Assembly: GCA_037349105.1 (NCBI GenBank)
Contig: JAYJMM010000071.1
Location: forward strand, 496,001-560,000
Source: Limnomonas spitsbergensis
Taxonomy: Eukaryota; Chlorophyta; Chlorophyceae; Chlamydomonadales
DNA: 64,000 bases
Direction: 5' to 3'
The translations under genes and the position numbers were made by a program. Below the pieces are notes generated by a model that saw nothing but the letters and a program-made list of their open reading frames with translations, had not been told where the DNA came from and did no database searches. Positions 60,624 through 64,000 of this stretch are shown piece after piece (the first letter of the stretch is position 1; every line of letters starts with the position of its first letter).

Positions 60624-62833
60624 TCACGTCCAACAGTCTGCCTCGGGGACGCAGTTGACCCTATAAGCGCTATGACCTCTCCCACCAAACCCTGTAAACC
60701 TGGCACCAAAATCTGAGGCATCTGGGCTACTGACAACGTTCATAACTAGGTCACCGAACGTAGGCAAGACAAACAAAGAAGGAACGGTCGGGATAAAACA
60801 AGAGTTCGACTGGCGCAAAAAGTGTGATGTCACGTGTCCCTGACGTCACATCCCACCGCGCGCCTTGGGGACGCAGTTTACCCTAAAAGCGCTATGACCT
60901 CACCCAGCAAACCCTGAAAAACCTACCCCAAATCTGCGGCATCTGGGCTACTGACGACGTTCGTAACTAGGGTGCCGAACGTAGGCAAGACAAACAAAGA
61001 AGGATCGGTCAAGATGAAATAATAGTTCGACTGGCGCAAAAAGTGTGAAGTCACGTGTCCCTTGACGTCACGTCCGACTGCCTGCCTCGGGGACGCAATT
61101 GACCCTGAAATCGCTATGACCTCTCCCACCAAACCCTCAAAGCCCTAACCAAAATCTGGAGCACTTGGGCTACTGACGACGCTCGTAACTAGGATGCCGA
61201 ACGTAGGCAAGGCAAAGAAGGGTCGTTTAAGAAGAGAAACAAGTTCGGGTGGCACAAAAAGTGTGATGTCACGTGTCCCTCCAAGACGGGCAACTAGTGC
61301 GCGCCTCGGGGACGCAGTTCACCCTACAAGCGCTATGACCTCGACCAGCAAACCCTGTAAACCTACCCAAAATCTGGGGCATTTGGGCTACTGACGACGT
61401 TCGTAACTAGGATGCCGAACGTACGCAAGACAAACAAAGAAGGAACGGTCAGGATCAAACAAGAGTTCGACTGGCATAACAAGTGTGATGTCACGTGTGC
61501 CTGACGTCACGTCCGACTGCCTGCCTCGGGGACGCAGTTGACCCTAAAAGCGCTATGATCTCGACCAACAAACCCTGTAAACCTGGCACCAAAACCTGAG
61601 GCATTTGGGCTACTGACGACGTTCGTAACTAGGATGCCGAACGTACGCAAGACAAACAAAGAAGGAACGGTCAGGATGAAACAAGAGTTCGGCTCGCACC
61701 AAAAGTGTGATGTCACGTGTCCCTGACGTCACGTCCGACAGTCTGCCTCGGGGACGCAGTTTACCCTAAAAGCGCTATGACCTCGACCAGCAAACCCTGT
61801 AAACCTGGCACCAAAATCTGAGGCATCTGGGCTACTGACAACGTTCATAACTAGGTCACCGAACGTAGGCAAGACAAACAAAGAAGGAACGGTCGGGATA
61901 AAACAAGAGTTCGACTGGCGCAAAAAGTGTGATGTCACGTGTCCCTGACGTCACATCCCACCGCGCGCCTTGGGGACGCAGTTTACCCTAAAAGCGCTAT
62001 GACCTCACCCAGCAAACCCTGAAAAACCTACCCCAAATCTGCGGCATCTGGGCTACTGACGACGTTCGTAACTAGGGTGCCGAACGTAGGCAAGACAAAC
62101 AAAGAAGGATCGGTCAAGATGAAATAATAGTTCGACTGGCGCAAAAAGTGTGAAGTCACGTGTCCCTTGACGTCACGTCCGACTGCCTGCCTCGGGGACG
62201 CAATTGACCCTGAAATCGCTATGACCTCTCCCACCAAACCCTCAAAGCCCTAACCAAAATCTGGAGCACTTGGGCTACTGACGACGCTCGTAACTAGGAT
62301 GCCGAACGTAGGCAAGGCAAAGAAGGGTCGTTTAAGAAGAGAAACAAGTTCGGGTGGCACAAAAAGTGTGATGTCACGTGTCCCTCCAAGACGGGCAACT
62401 AGTGCGCGCCTCGGGGACGCAGTTCACCCTACAAGCGCTATGACCTCGACCAGCAAACCCTGTAAACCTACCCAAAATCTGGGGCATTTGGGCTACTGAC
62501 GACGTTCGTAACTAGGATGCCGAACGTACGCAAGACAAACAAAGAAGGAACGGTCAGGATCAAACAAGAGTTCGACTGGCATAACAAGTGTGATGTCACG
62601 TGTGCCTGACGTCACGTCCGACTGCCTGCCTCGGGGACGCAGTTGACCCTAAAAGCGCTATGATCTCGACCAACAAACCCTGTAAACCTGGCACCAAAAC
62701 CTGAGGCATTTGGGCTACTGACGACGTTCGTAACTAGGATGCCGAACGTACGCAAGACAAACAAAGAAGGAACGGTCAGGATGAAACAAGAGTTCGGCTC
62801 GCACCAAAAGTGTGATGTCACGTGTCCCTGACG
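60624..62833 (+). repeat. 1,105-bp five-monomer tandem duplication
   Basis: The segment from about 60624 recurs 1,105 bp later. All open-frame landmarks at 60624, 60923, 61194 and 61507 reappear at 61729, 62028, 62299 and 62612. It is the simplest and probably most recent higher-order duplication in the window. Confidence 0.85.
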
Positions 62834-64000
62834 TCACGTCCGACAGTCTGCCTCGGGGACGCAGTTGACCCTAAAAGCGCTATGACCTCTCCCAGCAAAC
62901 CCTGTAAACCTGGCACCAAAATCTGAGGCATTTGGGCTACTGACAACGTTCATAACTAGGTCACCGAACGTAGGCAAGACAAACAAAGAAGGAACGGTCG
63001 GGATAAAACAAGAGTTCGACTGGCGCAAAAAGTGTGATGTCACGTGTCCCTGACGTCACATCCCACCGCGCGCCTTGGGGACGCAGTTTACCCTAAAAGC
63101 GCTATGACCTCTCCCAACAAACCATGTAAAACCTACCTAAAATCTGGGGCATTTGGGCTACTGACGACGTTCGTAACTAGGATGCCGAACGTACGCAAGA
63201 CAAACAAAGAAGGAACGGTCAGGATCAAACAAGAGTTCGACTGGCATAACAAGGTTGATGTCACGTGTGCCTGTCGCCACGTCCAACAGTCTGCCTCGGG
63301 GACGCAGTTAACCCTGAAAGCGCTATGATCTCGACCAGCAAATCCTGAAAAACCTGACACCAAAATCTGAGGCATCTGGGCTACTGACGACGTTCGTAAC
63401 TAGGGTGCCGAACGTAGGCAAGACAAACAAAGAAGGAACGGTCAAGATGAAACAATAGTTCGGTTGGCGCAAAAAGTGTGATGTCACGTGTCCCTTGACG
63501 TCACGTCCGACTGCCTGCCTCGGGGACGCAGTTGACCCTGAAATCGCTATGACCTCTCCCACCAAACCCTCAAAGCCCTAACCAAAATCTGGAGCACTTG
63601 GGCTACTGACGATGCTCGTAACTAGGATGCCGAACGTAGGCAAGGCAAAGAAGGGTCGTTTAAGAAGAGAAACAAGTTCGGGTGGCACAAAAAGTGTGAT
63701 GTCACGTGTCCCTCCAAGACGGGCAACTAGTGCGCGCCTCGGGGACGCAGTTCACCCTACAAGCGCTATGACCTCGACCAGCAAACCCTGTAAAACCTAC
63801 CCAAAATCTGGGGCATTTGGGCTACTGACGACGTTCGTAACTAGGATGCCGAACGTACGCAAGACAAACAAAGAAGGAACGCTCAGGATCAAACAAGAGT
63901 TCGACTGGCATAACAAGTGTGATGTCACGTGTGCCTGACGTCACGTCCGACTGCCTGCCTCGGGGACGCAGTTGACCCTAAAAGCGCTCTGATCTCGACC

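Larger units (their letters stand above)
44818..64000 (+). repeat. 221-bp satellite with higher-order repeats, about 87 monomers, runs off the window
   Basis: Head-to-tail monomers carry recurring ordered subtypes. The GGCAAGGCAAAGAAGG subtype starts at 45478, 47248, 48796, 50123, 51671, 53441, 55211, 56760, 58974, 59860, 61189, 62294 and 63622. The spacings are 8, 7, 6, 7, 8, 8, 7, 10, 4, 6, 5 and 6 monomers of about 221 bp. Missing monomers are removed whole, as expected from unequal exchange. Short open frames repeating on both strands at monomer spacing are not genes. There is no sign of the array ending at 64000. Confidence 0.95.

Noticed and set aside
44818..64000. Dozens of 60-143-codon frames with similar translations on both strands
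   Set aside because: They follow the 221-bp satellite period, occur in both orientations, shift frame with each monomer (221 = 3 x 73 + 2) and lack any start, splice or codon signature.

Overview
This is a eukaryotic nuclear window, most likely from a green alga. The genes are split by many GT-AG introns, the introns are loaded with minisatellites, one candidate 3' end carries a TGTAA-type signal, and no bacterial-style operons, Shine-Dalgarno sites, rRNA or convincing tRNA genes are visible. The organism cannot be named from sequence alone; a prasinophyte-like alga with a large repeat-rich genome would fit. Coding sequence is sparse, and almost all of the long open frames are by-products of tandem repeats.

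Region 1 (1-18.5 kb) holds two plus-strand genes that I could assemble with consistent splice phases. Gene 1 (475-3577, 3 exons) encodes a predicted secreted or lumenal protein of 123 residues. Gene 2 (5963-18479, 13 exons, 363 residues) encodes a conserved but unidentified N-terminal region followed by a C-terminal three-motif TPR domain. That domain has all five carboxylate-clamp residues typical of Hsp70/Hsp90 co-chaperones. Only about 1.1 kb of this 12.5-kb gene is coding. Its introns contain minisatellites of 20, 27, 28, 41, 46, 56 and about 67 bp, and several of these reproduce sequence from the neighbouring splice junction. Five copies of one dispersed repeat family also lie in introns of the two genes.

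Region 2 (18.5-21.7 kb) is intergenic, with a frameshifted minus-strand zinc-finger pseudogene of probable transposon origin. Region 3 (21.7-26.8 kb) is a foldback-like structure: two inverted arms of about 90 bp enclose successive tandem arrays with periods of about 45, 41-43, 143, 168 and 45 bp.

Region 4 (26.8-64 kb, running off the right end) is one satellite domain built from a head-to-tail monomer of about 221 bp. The first monomer is split by a 579-bp element with perfect 17-bp terminal inverted repeats and a CTG target duplication. From 28.0 to 44.8 kb, monomer blocks alternate with a unique module of about 2.4 kb, giving a macrosatellite of exactly 3,941 bp for two periods. From 44.8 kb to the end the monomers form higher-order repeats of 4 to 10 monomers, mostly 6 to 8. 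Most monomers carry two palindromes, CACGTG inside GTCACGTG and TGACGTCA, four bases apart, and some ordered subtypes have lost one or both. This higher-order satellite, with a CDEI-like bZIP/bHLH site in most monomers, is a candidate centromeric or otherwise specialised chromatin domain and is the most interesting feature of the window.
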